From positions 214,372-278,371 of the forward strand of contig CAVPUM010000008.1 in NCBI GenBank assembly GCA_963708855.1: a stretch of 64,000 nt of DNA, in the 5' to 3' direction. The notes beneath the pieces are model-generated. The model ran no database searches. It had not been told where the DNA came from and saw only the letters and a list, made by a program, of their open reading frames with translations. The translations under genes were made by a program, and so were the position numbers. Below are positions 16,861-26,062 of this stretch, piece after piece (positions within the stretch are counted from its first letter, which is position 1; the number at the start of each line of letters is the position of its first letter). The stretch comes from CAIWHR01 sp963708855 (lineage in GTDB: Bacteria; Pseudomonadota; Gammaproteobacteria; Burkholderiales; Casimicrobiaceae).

Positions 16861-19800
16861 ATGCTGCCCGATCCCTTGCCGACGCTGAACCTCGCGCACG
16901 ATCTCGCCTTCGCCGACCTGTACTCGGCCGGCGGCGCGGGCCGCATCGATGCCTTGTTCGTCGCGCATCTGCAGGCGGCGGATGCGGCGCTGGCCGCACG
17001 CCTTGCCGTGGCGCGCGCGAATCCCGAAGCGCTGGAGCGCAAGGGCGAGTCGGAGCTGCTGATCGCGATGGGACCGCACCTGGAGGATTTTCTCGCTGCG
17101 CTGTTCGGCATTGCGGGCGAGGTCCGCACGCTGGAGGGGAAGCACCACGAACTCGCGCCGCTCTATGCGGTGAAGCGCCTCTTCGTCCAGCGCAAGGCGA
17201 TGAACACGCATCGGGCGGATGTGGCCGCCGAGTTCGACGGACCCGCGCTGCGACGGGAGCTGGAGAGCGCGCTCGGCGGACCATTCACCGAGCTCGGCTT
17301 CGCCAACGCGGTTACACGCTGGCAGCAGGACGAGGCCGCGCACGCCGCGGCACTCGACGTGGCGCTGCGCTATGCCGCCTGGGCGTCGCACACGCCCGAA
17401 GGCCGCGCCGCGCACAAGGGTGGCGTGCTGTTCCGCGCTCCGCGCAAGCTCGACTACATGAAGCTCGTGCCGCTCGAGCGGACACACGTGAACGGCGTGG
17501 ACGCCTGGAAGCTCGCCGGCGATCACGTCCGGCGCCGCGAGGGATTCGCGTTGACCGATCCCGGCATGGACCTCGCCGCCGCGCTCGATCACTCGCACTA
17601 CTGCATCTGGTGCCACGAGCAGGGCAAGGACTCCTGCGCGCGCGGCCTCTTCGAGAAGAAGGTCGCCGGCGCGCCGCCGCCCGACAATCCGTTCAGGAAA
17701 AGTCCGTTCGGCGTGACGCTCGCCGGCTGCCCGCTCGAAGAGAAGATCTCCGAGTTCCACAAGCTGCGCGCCGAGGGCTGGCCGCTCGCCGCGCTGGCGA
17801 TCATCTGCGTCGACAATCCGCTTGTCGCCGGCACCGGCCACCGGATCTGCAACGACTGCATGAAGTCGTGCATCTACCAGAAGACCGATCCCGTCGACAT
17901 TCCGCAGGCGGAAACGCGCATCCTGAAGGACGTGCTGGCGTTGCCGTGGGGCTTCGAGGTCTACTCGCTGTTGACGCGCTGGAACCCGCTGGACCTGCGC
18001 CGGCCGGTGCCGTGCGCCGCGACGGCCAAGCGCGTGCTCGTCGTCGGCATGGGGCCGGCGGGCTTCACCCTGGCGCATCACCTGATGAACGATGGCCACA
18101 CGGTGGTCGGCATCGATGGGCTCAAGATCGAGCCGTTGCCGGTGTCGCTGTCTGGAGTCACCACCGCGGGCGGGCGCGTGCCCTTCGAGCCGATATTCGA
18201 TGCGGCGACGTTGAACGAGCCACTCGACGACCGCGTGATGGCCGGATTCGGCGGTGTTGCCGAGTATGGCATCACCGTGCGCTGGGACAAGAATTTCCTC
18301 AAGGTCATACGACTGCTGCTCGAACGCCGCGACCGGTTCGCGCTCTTCGGCGGCGTGCGCTTCGGCGGCGCGCTCGACGCCGAGGGGGCATTCGCGTACG
18401 GCTTCGATCACGTCGCGGTCGCCGCCGGCGCGGGCAAGCCGACGGTGCTCGAACTGCCTCATGGACTGGCGACCGGCGTGCGGACAGCCTCGGACTTCCT
18501 GATGGCGCTGCAATTGACCGGTGCGGCGAAGTCGAATTCCGTCGCCAACATGCAATTGCGGCTGCCGGTAGTCGTCGTCGGCGGGGGGCTCACCGCGATC
18601 GACACTGCAACGGAGGCGCTAGCGTACTATCCCGTGCAGGTCGAGAAGTTCTTGTCCCGCTTCGAAGCGCTCGTGGCGGAGAAGGGGCGCGATGAGGTGG
18701 AGTCCGGATGGAGCGTCGTCGAGCGTCCGATCGCCGACGAATTCCTCGCTCATGCGCGGGCGATCCGCGGCGAGCGCACCGCCGCCGCACGCGAGGGCCG
18801 CTCAGCCCGGATCGTCGAGTTGCTGCAGGCATGGGGCGGGGCGACGATCGTCTACCGCCGACGGCTCATCGACAGCCCGTCGTACACGCTCAACCACGAG
18901 GAAGTCGAGAAGGCGCTGGAGGAGGGCATCCGCTTCGCCGAGGGACTCACGCCGCTCGCGGTCGAGGTCGATGCGCACGGTCACGCGTGCACGCTTCGCG
19001 TGTCACAGCATCACAACGACGGGGACGGCGTCTGGCACCAGTACGGCACGACGTCGCTGCCGGCACGTTCGATCCTGGTGGCTGCGGGCACGCAGCCCAA
19101 CACCGTGCTTGCGCGCGAGGACGAGGCGCATTTCCATCTCGACGGCAAGTACTTCCGGTTGCTGGACGAGGAGGGCGGTGCAGTCCATCCGGTGAGGGGA
19201 TTGGCCAAGCCGGACAAGCCCGCGGTGCTCACCGGGATTCGCGCGGACGGCCGCGCGACCAGCTTCTTCGGAGACCTCCATCCGTCGTTCCACGGCAACG
19301 TGGTGAAAGCGATGGCCAGCGCCAAGCAGGGCTATCCGATCGTGTCGCGCATGCTCGGACGGGTCGCGCCCGCGACGCGCGAATCCGACGCGTCGTTCTT
19401 CGGCCGCCTGGGCGATGCGTTGCGTGCGACCGTCGTTCGCGTCGATCGCTTGACGCCGACGATTCTCGAGGTGGTTGTGCGGGCACCTGCGGCGGCGCGA
19501 CGTTTCGAGCCGGGGCAGTTCTACCGTTTGCAGAATTTCGAGACCCTGGCACCCCTTGTCGACGGCACGCGCCTCAACGTGGAAGGACTGGCCTTGACGG
19601 GCGCGTGGGTCGATCGCGAGCAGGGTCTCGTCTCGACGATCGTGCTGGAGATGGGCGGCTCGTCGGACCTTTGCGCGTTGCTGAAGCCCGGCGAGCCCGT
19701 GGTGCTGATGGGCCCGACCGGCACGCCGACCGAGATCGTGGGCAACGAAACCGTCGTCCTCGCGGGCGGTGGATTGGGCAACGCGGTGCTGTTCTCGATC

Positions 19801-20391
19801 GGCCAGGCGTTCCGCCGTGCGGGGTCGAAGGTGCTGTATTTCGCCGGCTACAAGAAGATGATCGACCGGTACAAGGTCGCCGAGATCGAGGCCGCGGCCG
19901 ATGTCGTCGTGTGGTGCTGCGACGAGGCGCCTGGCTTCAACGCGACCCGGCCGCAGGACCGGGTGTTCGTCGGCAACATCGTGGAAGCGATGGCCGCCTA
20001 CGCATCCGGTGCGCTGGGTACGCAGACGATTGTCTTTGCCGACTGCGATCGCATCATCGCCATCGGCTCGGACCGGATGATGGCGGCGGTCGGCGCCGCG
20101 CGGCACACGGTGCTCGCGGAATATCTCAAGCCGGGCCACAAGGCAATCGCGTCGATCAACTCGCCGATGCAGTGCATGATGAAGGAGATCTGCGCGCAGT
20201 GCCTGCAGCCGCACCGCGATCCGGAGACGGGCAAGGTCAGCTATGTGTTCTCGTGCTTCAACCAGGACCAGCCGCTCGACGCCGTCGATTTTACGGGACT
20301 CGCTGCACGATTGACGCAGAACTCCGTGCAGGAGAAGTTGACCGGGCAGTGGATCGGGAGATGCCTGCTGGGGGCTGAAATGCGGGATTGA
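16861..20391 (+). CDS. Large FAD/NAD(P)H-dependent iron-sulfur oxidoreductase (GltD-like plus PyrK/FNR-like fusion)
   Basis: 1176 residues. An N-terminal region of about 240 residues matches nothing I recognise. A GltD-type iron-sulfur segment follows with Cys248, 251, 259, 290, 316, 330, 333 and 337, then an FAD fold (VVGMGPAGF, 394-402) and a second nucleotide-binding fold (VVVVGGGLTAIDTATEAL, about 571-588). The C-terminal third is a ferredoxin-reductase domain (FEPGQFYRL, about 883) ending in a PyrK-like cluster site: Cys1105, 1111, 1114 and 1132. This combines both halves of an NfnAB/glutamate-synthase-type electron-transfer unit in one chain. The substrate is unknown. ATG 16861 is chosen; frame and composition upstream do not support a longer protein. 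Confidence 0.8.
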   Translation: MLPDPLPTLNLAHDLAFADLYSAGGAGRIDALFVAHLQAADAALAARLAVARANPEALERKGESELLIAMGPHLEDFLAALFGIAGEVRTLEGKHHELAPLYAVKRLFVQRKAMNTHRADVAAEFDGPALRRELESALGGPFTELGFANAVTRWQQDEAAHAAALDVALRYAAWASHTPEGRAAHKGGVLFRAPRKLDYMKLVPLERTHVNGVDAWKLAGDHVRRREGFALTDPGMDLAAALDHSHYCIWCHEQGKDSCARGLFEKKVAGAPPPDNPFRKSPFGVTLAGCPLEEKISEFHKLRAEGWPLAALAIICVDNPLVAGTGHRICNDCMKSCIYQKTDPVDIPQAETRILKDVLALPWGFEVYSLLTRWNPLDLRRPVPCAATAKRVLVVGMGPAGFTLAHHLMNDGHTVVGIDGLKIEPLPVSLSGVTTAGGRVPFEPIFDAATLNEPLDDRVMAGFGGVAEYGITVRWDKNFLKVIRLLLERRDRFALFGGVRFGGALDAEGAFAYGFDHVAVAAGAGKPTVLELPHGLATGVRTASDFLMALQLTGAAKSNSVANMQLRLPVVVVGGGLTAIDTATEALAYYPVQVEKFLSRFEALVAEKGRDEVESGWSVVERPIADEFLAHARAIRGERTAAAREGRSARIVELLQAWGGATIVYRRRLIDSPSYTLNHEEVEKALEEGIRFAEGLTPLAVEVDAHGHACTLRVSQHHNDGDGVWHQYGTTSLPARSILVAAGTQPNTVLAREDEAHFHLDGKYFRLLDEEGGAVHPVRGLAKPDKPAVLTGIRADGRATSFFGDLHPSFHGNVVKAMASAKQGYPIVSRMLGRVAPATRESDASFFGRLGDALRATVVRVDRLTPTILEVVVRAPAAARRFEPGQFYRLQNFETLAPLVDGTRLNVEGLALTGAWVDREQGLVSTIVLEMGGSSDLCALLKPGEPVVLMGPTGTPTEIVGNETVVLAGGGLGNAVLFSIGQAFRRAGSKVLYFAGYKKMIDRYKVAEIEAAADVVVWCCDEAPGFNATRPQDRVFVGNIVEAMAAYASGALGTQTIVFADCDRIIAIGSDRMMAAVGAARHTVLAEYLKPGHKAIASINSPMQCMMKEICAQCLQPHRDPETGKVSYVFSCFNQDQPLDAVDFTGLAARLTQNSVQEKLTGQWIGRCLLGAEMRD

Positions 20392-20517
20392 CGCGCCGGG
20401 CGTTTGGTCTGTTCCGTATCGTAGGCCGGTTGCTTGGAATTCGTCGACGTAATGGCGAAACAAGTTGCGCATTGTTTAGCGGCCTTGTGCTCGATGATGG
20501 CTGTGCGCTTGTTTATG

Positions 20518-21234
20518 TCAGATCGACCGCAGCAAGCCCGCGATCAGCCCGCCGATCGCAGTCGCGCCGATCGCGACGAGGTCGTCGTCGCCCTCGCTTT
20601 GCCGCATGCGATTGAGGTCGAAGATCGCGTCGATCTGGGCATCGCTCAACCGTGCGCGCATGGCATCGGGACTGGTGGCCACAGCGATTCCCGCGGCCCG
20701 GGTGATATCGCGCAATGCCTTCGCCACGCCTTCCGGGTCGATCAGCGCGATGGCCGCGCCGCAGTGCCCGCACGCGTTGGCGGTGGAGAGATCGACCGGC
20801 GCCCCGCATTGGGAGCAGGAGATCTGATGCACGGTCGCGCGGAGCTTCGCAAGCTCGGCTGGCGACGGCGCGCGGATGAAGTTCTTCTCGCGCAGGAACT
20901 GGTGGAACGTGATGAGCCGCCCATGGTCCTTGCGACAGCGCCAGTAGGTAAACCGGGTGGATCGCTGCAGATCCTGCGTCAGGGCGAGAGCGGTGGAACA
21001 CAGCGGGCAGCTGAAGCTCGCTGCGAGCGGCTTGCGCGCGCCCCCCGCCTTGCCGATGTACTGGAACAGCTCCAGCACCGCCTTGGGCGTGAGGCGGATG
21101 CTCTCCGCCTTGTCGAACCAGAACAGGTTGCACGGAGCGCAGGCCGTGATCTCGATGGGGCGCAGTGTCCCGTGCGCGGGGACGTCCTGCGCGGTCATCG
21201 GGTCATGGCAATTCGGGCATGCGGTCGGGATCAC
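20518..21234 (-). CDS. Triple zinc-ribbon protein of unknown function
   Basis: 238 residues, not assigned to a characterised gene. Three metal sites are visible: Cys6/Cys9 with Cys32/Cys35, Cys76/Cys79 with Cys100/His104, and Cys140/Cys143 with Cys155/Cys158. The C terminus ends in a glycine-rich hydrophobic stretch (LVAIGATAIGGLIAGLLRSI) that could anchor it in a membrane. GTG 21234 overlaps a TGA (GTGA) ending the adenylate-cyclase remnant upstream, suggesting that the two were once an operon. The 126 bases between its stop and the oxidoreductase hold nothing recognisable. Confidence 0.72.
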   Translation of the reverse strand: MIPTACPNCHDPMTAQDVPAHGTLRPIEITACAPCNLFWFDKAESIRLTPKAVLELFQYIGKAGGARKPLAASFSCPLCSTALALTQDLQRSTRFTYWRCRKDHGRLITFHQFLREKNFIRAPSPAELAKLRATVHQISCSQCGAPVDLSTANACGHCGAAIALIDPEGVAKALRDITRAAGIAVATSPDAMRARLSDAQIDAIFDLNRMRQSEGDDDLVAIGATAIGGLIAGLLRSI

Positions 21235-21400
21235 TTGGCGGTGAAGACGAGAAGATGCCGTTCCAGTTGGCCCCGTGGGGATTCGCGCGCAAATGGGCGA
21301 TGCGCGCGAGGTAGAGGTTGTACAGCTTCGTTTCGGGCAAGGCGTCGGCGAGATTCTTAAGCAGGCCCTCGGCCTCGTCGCGGTACATGAAGGGCGGCTG
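21231..21400 (-). pseudogene. C-terminal stub of an adenylate/guanylate cyclase-type protein
   Basis: Only about 55 codons remain: PPFMYRDEAEGLLKNLADAL, then LYLARIAHLRANP and ANWNGIF. Removing two bases near 21245-21250 lets it end in VFTAK and the TGA that overlaps the zinc-ribbon start. That ending resembles the C-terminal tail of CHASE2/class III adenylate cyclases (YLERI..LR..PP..DWDGV-type). An in-frame TAA at 21403-21401 and then tRNA-Thr lie immediately upstream, so the catalytic and sensor domains are absent. Assignment is from tail resemblance only. Confidence 0.5.
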
Positions 21401-21403
21401 TTA

Positions 21404-21479
21404 TGGTGCCGGTGGAAGGAGTCGAACCCTCGACCTTCGCATTACGAATGCGCTGCTCTACCAACTGAGCTACACCGGC
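21404..21479 (-). tRNA. tRNA-Thr (anticodon CGT)
   Basis: 76 nucleotides including an encoded CCA. The acceptor GCCGGTG pairs with CACCGGC; the D-stem GCTC/GAGC and T-loop TTCGACT are present. The anticodon loop TTCGTAA gives CGU, reading ACG. It closely resembles the E. coli thrW sequence. No intrinsic terminator follows, so transcripts may run into the zinc-ribbon gene. Confidence 0.97.
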
Positions 21480-21540
21480 ACTTGACTTGAAACGGCGCGT
21501 TGCCCGGGAATGTCACTGGTCTGGCCCGGGCAAGCGGAAA

Positions 21541-21570
21541 ATTATAGCCGATCCCCGTGCTTGCTGCCAA
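21541..21570 (-). promoter_or_regulatory. Sigma70-type promoter for tRNA-Thr
   Basis: On the minus strand TTGGCA (21570-21565) and a perfect TATAAT (21546-21541) are 18 bases apart, placing the transcript start near 21534. The short leader contains an inverted repeat TTGCCCGGG/CCCGGGCAA (21500-21508 and 21525-21533). Confidence 0.75.
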
Positions 21571-21606
21571 TCCGCGCACGGTCTTCGCGCGCGTAAGGAT
21601 CGGCGC

Positions 21607-22281
21607 TCAACGCGACGCCGGCCCGGGTAGCGTCGCGAGTAGCGCAGACGCACCGGTCCAGAAGATCTGCACGCCGATGCACAGCAGGATGAACGCGGAG
21701 AGCCGGATCAGCACACTGGTTCCGGTTTCGCCCAGTACGCGCAGCATCCGGTCGGCGTAACGGTAGCAGACGAACACCGTCGCGGCGATAAACAACGCCC
21801 CGATCACGTCGGCGGCGCCGTGCACGACCAGCGAGCGCACGCTTTGCGGATGGTGCGCGCCGATCGTGATGGCGACGGAGATGGTGCCGGGTCCGACGGT
21901 GAGCGGCAGCGTCAGCGGGTAGAAGGCGCGGCTGGCGATCTCCCTGGCGGCGGGCGTCGTGGCCGGGATGATCGGCGCGGCGGTTTCCGCGCGCAGCAGT
22001 TCCCATGCGTTCGCGCAGACGACGATGCCGCCCGCGACCTGCACGATCGGGACGGAAAGCCCGAAGAACTCGAGGACGTAGGTGCCGACGAACAGGGAGG
22101 CCAGGAGCAGGATGAAGGCGTTGATCGCAATCTTCTGCGCGAGCGTCGCCCGCAGCGCCGCGGTGCAGTCGGCGGTCATCGCGAGGAACACCGGCGCGCC
22201 GCCAAACGGGTTGACGATCGGCAACAGCGCCGCGATCACCAGCAGCAGGCCTTCGACGAAGTTACGCAGATCTCCGGTCAT
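21607..22281 (-). CDS. marC: MarC/UPF0056 family inner-membrane protein
   Basis: 224 residues with about six hydrophobic helices, starting MTGDLRNFVEGLLLVIAALL. The family signature LPIVNPFGGAPVFLAMTAD near the N terminus and YPLTLPLTVGPGTISVAITI in the middle identify MarC proteins. The substrate and function are not established; the old link to multiple antibiotic resistance has not held up for E. coli MarC. It diverges from rlmB across 98 bases and ends 60 bases before the tRNA-Thr promoter element. The gene is intact. Confidence 0.9.
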   Translation of the reverse strand: MTGDLRNFVEGLLLVIAALLPIVNPFGGAPVFLAMTADCTAALRATLAQKIAINAFILLLASLFVGTYVLEFFGLSVPIVQVAGGIVVCANAWELLRAETAAPIIPATTPAAREIASRAFYPLTLPLTVGPGTISVAITIGAHHPQSVRSLVVHGAADVIGALFIAATVFVCYRYADRMLRVLGETGTSVLIRLSAFILLCIGVQIFWTGASALLATLPGPASR

Positions 22282-22379
22282 GTGCGGACTCCCTGTGTCC
22301 AGGCGCATCGCGGACGTCGGCTGCGCTACACTAGCACGCCCGTGCCGCCGCGAATGGGCACACCCTGCGTCCGAGGCCC

Positions 22380-23295
22380 GTGTCCGCCACCCGTTCCCTG
22401 TTCGGCTTCCACGCGGTGACTGCCCGCCTGCGGCAGCGGCCGGAGTCGGTGCGGGCGATTCATTTTGCCGCGGCGCGGCGCGACGCGCGGATGCGCGACC
22501 TCGTGGCTCTGGCCGAAGGCGCGCGTTGCCCGGTACACGCCTCCGACGACGAGCGGCTGACCCAGCTCGCCGGCACCGACCGGCACCAGGGTGTCGTCGC
22601 GATCGTCGATGCCGCCGGTGCCGCACGTCACGCTCGACGACGTGCTCGACACGCTGGCGGAGCCCGCGCTGCTGCTGGTGCTCGACGGCGTCACCGATCC
22701 GCACAATCTCGGCGCCTGCCTGCGCAACGCCGACGCGTTCGGCGCGCACGCGGTGGTCGTGCCGAAGGACCGCGCGGTGGGCCTCAATGCCACCGCGGCG
22801 AAAGCGGCGAGCGGCGCCGCCGACACGGTTCCGGTCATCACGGTCACCAATCTCGCGCGCACGCTGCGCGACCTCAAGGCCAAAGGCGTCTGGATCCTCG
22901 GCGCGGACGCGGGCGGCGAGAGCCTGTTCGATGCCGACGTCTCCGGTCCCGTCGCGTGGGTCCTCGGCGCCGAAGGCGCCGGGCTGCGGCGGCTGACGCG
23001 CGAGCATTGCGACCGGATCGTCGGCATCCCGCTGCTGGGCACGGTCGGGAGCCTCAACGTCTCGGTGGCGAGCGGCATCTGCCTCTACGCGTCGCGGCGG
23101 GCCGCGCCGGGACCGACCGGTCTGATGCGGTCGCGGCACCAGTTCGGAGCTCGAGCGCGAGCGCCCGCGAGTCGTATCCGGCTCGCCGGGCCCCGCCCCA
23201 GCACTCACGTCGCTGATCGAGCCCACAGGCAAAGGCGCAGAGCCTTCGGCCCCCGCTTTATCCTGAGGATCCGCGAGCTGCGCGCTACTCCTTGA
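22380..23295 (+). CDS. rlmB: 23S rRNA (guanosine-2'-O-)-methyltransferase RlmB (one frameshift)
   Basis: A SpoU/TrmH-type methyltransferase acting on G2251 of 23S rRNA. The N-terminal L30-like substrate-binding domain (SATRSLFGFHAVTARLRQRP) and the catalytic knot domain (LLVLDGVTDPHNLGACLRNA, WVLGAEGAGLRRL, IPLLGTVGSLNVSVASGICL) lie in different frames. One extra base near 22609-22612 explains the break (IVEPPVPHVTLDDVLD after correction). The C terminus runs about 60 residues past the normal end (after CLYASRR), so a second error or an extended tail is possible. GTG start. The 3' end overlaps dppA by 11 bases. Confidence 0.88.
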
Positions 23296-24914
23296 TGTCG
23301 ACGCCGTAGAACGTGTGCCGGCCGAACGGGGAGAGCTTGAAGTCGATCACTTCCTTGCGCACCGGCTTCAGCTGCACGGCGTGCGCGATCGTGAACCACG
23401 GCGCCTGCTCCTTGAAGATCACCTGCGCCTTCTGGTAGAGCTCGGCGCGCGGCTTCTGGCCGGACATCGTCTTCGCGCGCAGCACCAGGTCCTCGTACGG
23501 CTGATAGCAGAACTTGGCGACGTTGCTGCCGCCGGTCTTCGCGGCATCGCAACCGAGCAGCGTGGAGAGGAAGTTGTCGGGATCGCCGTTGTCGCCGGTC
23601 CAGCCCAGCATGCCCATCTGGTGCTCGCCGGCCTGCATGCGCTTCCGGTACTCGCCCCACTCGAAGCTCTTGATCTCGGCCGTGACGCCCACCTTCGCGA
23701 GATCGGCCTGCATCAGCTCGGCGATGCGGCGCGCGTTGGGGTTGTACGGACGCTGCACGGGCATCGCCCACAGGTCGGTCGTGAAGCCGTTCGGATAGCC
23801 GGCGTCGGCGAGCAGCTTCTTGGCGGCGGCCGGATCGTACGGATCGTCCTTGATCGCGTCGTTGTACGACCACTGCGTCGGCGGAATCGGATTCTTCGCC
23901 GCCACGCCGGTCGTCAGGTACACGGCGTCGATGATGGCCTTCTTGTTGATCGCCATGTTGATCGCCTTGCGCACGCGCACGTCGTCGAACGGCTTCTTGG
24001 TCGTGTTGTAGGCGAGGTAGCCGACGTTCAGTCCCGGCTGCTCCAGCACGACGACGTTCGGATCCTTGCGGATCGCGTCGAGGTCGGCCGGATTCGGGTA
24101 CGGCATCACGTGGCATTCGCCCTTTTGCAGCTTCGCCCAGCGCACCGACGCGTCGGGCGTGATCGAGAAGATCAGATCGTCGATCTTGGCCTTGCCGCCG
24201 TAGTATTGCGGGAACGCCTTGTAGCGAAGGATCGCGTCCTTGATGTAGCGGACCAGGTAGAACGGGCCGGTGCCGATCGGCTCCTGGTCGATCTTCTCCG
24301 GCGTTCCGGCCTTGAGCATCGCGTCCGCGTATTCCTTGGACTGCACGCCGGCGTACTCCATCGCCAGATTCGACAGGAAGGGCGCCTCGGGCTTCTCGAG
24401 CGTGATCCGGACCGTGTAGTCGTTGACTCGTTCCACCGACTTCAGCAACTTGGGCATGCCCATGTCCATGAAGTAGGAGTGGTTCGAGCTCGTGACCTTG
24501 AAGTACGGATTGGATTCCTTCCACTGCCGCTCGATCGCGAAGATCATGTCGTCGGCGTTGAAGTCGCGCGTCGGCTTCCAGTCGCGGTGGTTGTGCCACT
24601 TGACGCCCTTGCGCAGGTGGAACGTGTAGACCTTGCCGTCCGGGGAGATGTCCCAGCGCTCGGCGAGGCCCGGGACGACCGTCGTGCCGCCGCGCTCGAA
24701 ATCGACGATGCGGCTGTAGATCTGGCTGTTGGCGTCGAACGACGTGCCGGTGGTGTTGATGCCGGGATAGAAGTTCTCCGGGCTGCCCTCGGAGCAGTAC
24801 ACCAGGGTCTTGGCGGAGAGGCTGGCCGTGTGCCAGCAGCGCCGGGAGCGCCAGCGCGGTGATGAGCGCGCGCCGCGTGCCGGGCCGCCATTGCGTGAGA
24901 CGGGACTTCGTCAT
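23285..24914 (-). CDS. dppA: Dipeptide/oligopeptide ABC transporter substrate-binding protein (one frameshift)
   Basis: About 542 residues, the usual DppA length. A signal peptide (RRALITALALPALLA) is followed by the SBP family 5 body: LVYCSEGSPENFYPGINTTG, the TFHLRKGVKWHNHRDW block, IGTGPFYLVRYIKDAILRYK and the C-terminal GMLGWTGDNGDPDNFLSTLL. One extra base at about 24824-24828 separates signal peptide and body; removing it gives ALLAHASLSAKTLVYCSEG. It binds peptides in the periplasm for DppBCDF. Last gene of the minus-strand operon dppB-C-D-F-A. Confidence 0.88.
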
Positions 24915-24978
24915 GAATCTGCCTCCAGTGGATGAAGCCGCGCCGGGCGCGGCAGGGGATAGCGGTTACGGGGCAATA

Positions 24979-26062
24979 TTATGAACCGGATTGAGCCGAA
25001 TTGCCGAACTGGTCGGCGAGATGGCAGGCCACCTGCCGGCCGTCGAGCAGGCGGGGGGCCGGGCGCTCGGCCCGGCAGCGGTCGATCGCATGCGCGCACC
25101 GGGTCGAGAAGACGCATCCGGGCGGCGGGTTCAGCGGCGACGGCCGTTCGCCCTTGAGCACGATGCGCTCGGAGCGGGCGATACCGGCCATGCCCGGGGT
25201 CGACGCCAGCAGCGCCTGGGTGTACGGATGCAGCGGCCGCGCGAAGATCCGCTCCTTGGGGCCCTGTTCCATGGCGAGACCGAGGTACATCACCAGGACT
25301 TCGTGGGCGATGTGGCGCACGACGCCGAGGTCGTGGGAGATGAAGAGATAGGCCAGGCCCAGTTCGCCCTGCAGGTCGGCGAGCAGATTCAGCACCTGCG
25401 CCTGGACCGAGACGTCCAGCGCGGACACCGGCTCGTCCGCCACCACGAGCGCGGGATTGAGCATCAGCGCCCGCGCGATGGCGATGCGCTGCCGCTGGCC
25501 GCCCGAGAACATGTGCGGATAGCGCGCGTAGTGCTCGGGCCGCAGCCCGACCTTGGCCAGCATCGCGCGCGCCAGATCGGCCTGTTCGGCGGGCCCGAGA
25601 TCGGTGCTGATCGCGAGCGGCGCTTCGAGAATGGCGCCGACCTTCTTGCGCGGATTGAGCGAGCCGTAGGGGTTCTGGAACACCATCTGCACCGACTTGC
25701 GCAGGCGCACCTGCGTCCGCGGGAGGCGGATGCACCGCATCGACGCCGGTGAGGCTGAACTCGCCCCCGGTGGGCTTTTCGATCAGCGCCACGATCCGCG
25801 CCAGCGTCGACTTGCCGCAGCCCGATTCGCCGACCACCGCGAGCGTTCGGCCGGCCTCGATCGTGAACGAGACGCCGCCCACCGCATGGAGGTGGGCAGG
25901 CTCGCGCATGAATCCGCGCGAAATGGGATAGACCTGCCGCAGGTCGCGCGCCTCGGCGACGGCGAGTGGTCGCGCCCTGGCGCCGTGCACGCTGCGGCTG
26001 GCGCCGCGGCGCTGCCCCCCGAGGGGCGCGATTCGCGCCTGGGACGGCCCGGCGGCGCTCAT
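24979..26062 (-). CDS. dppF: Dipeptide ABC transporter ATP-binding protein DppF (one frameshift, repeat in N terminus)
   Basis: About 360 residues. Walker A VVGESGCGKSTLA, the Q-loop region VFQNPYGSLNPRKKV, signature SGGQRQRIAIARAL, Walker B LVVADEPVSALDVS and the C-terminal oligopeptide domain with CVFSTRCAHAIDRC are present. One extra base near 25731-25738 breaks the frame before VQMVFQN. ATG 26062-26060 overlaps the dppD stop (ATGA). Residues about 5-27 are encoded by a copy of the interspersed repeat, giving an atypical extension before the normal family start near ARDLRQVYPISRG. Confidence 0.87.
25995..26060 (-). repeat. Interspersed-repeat copy embedded in the 5' end of dppF
   Basis: On the minus strand CGCGCCCCTCGGGGGGCAGCG (26033 downward) resembles the reverse complement of the C-run/G-run hairpin core in the repeats at 4787 and 42919, flanked by GCCGGGCCGTCC-like sequence. 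It is translated in frame as part of DppF. The match is weaker than between the other copies. Confidence 0.5.
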
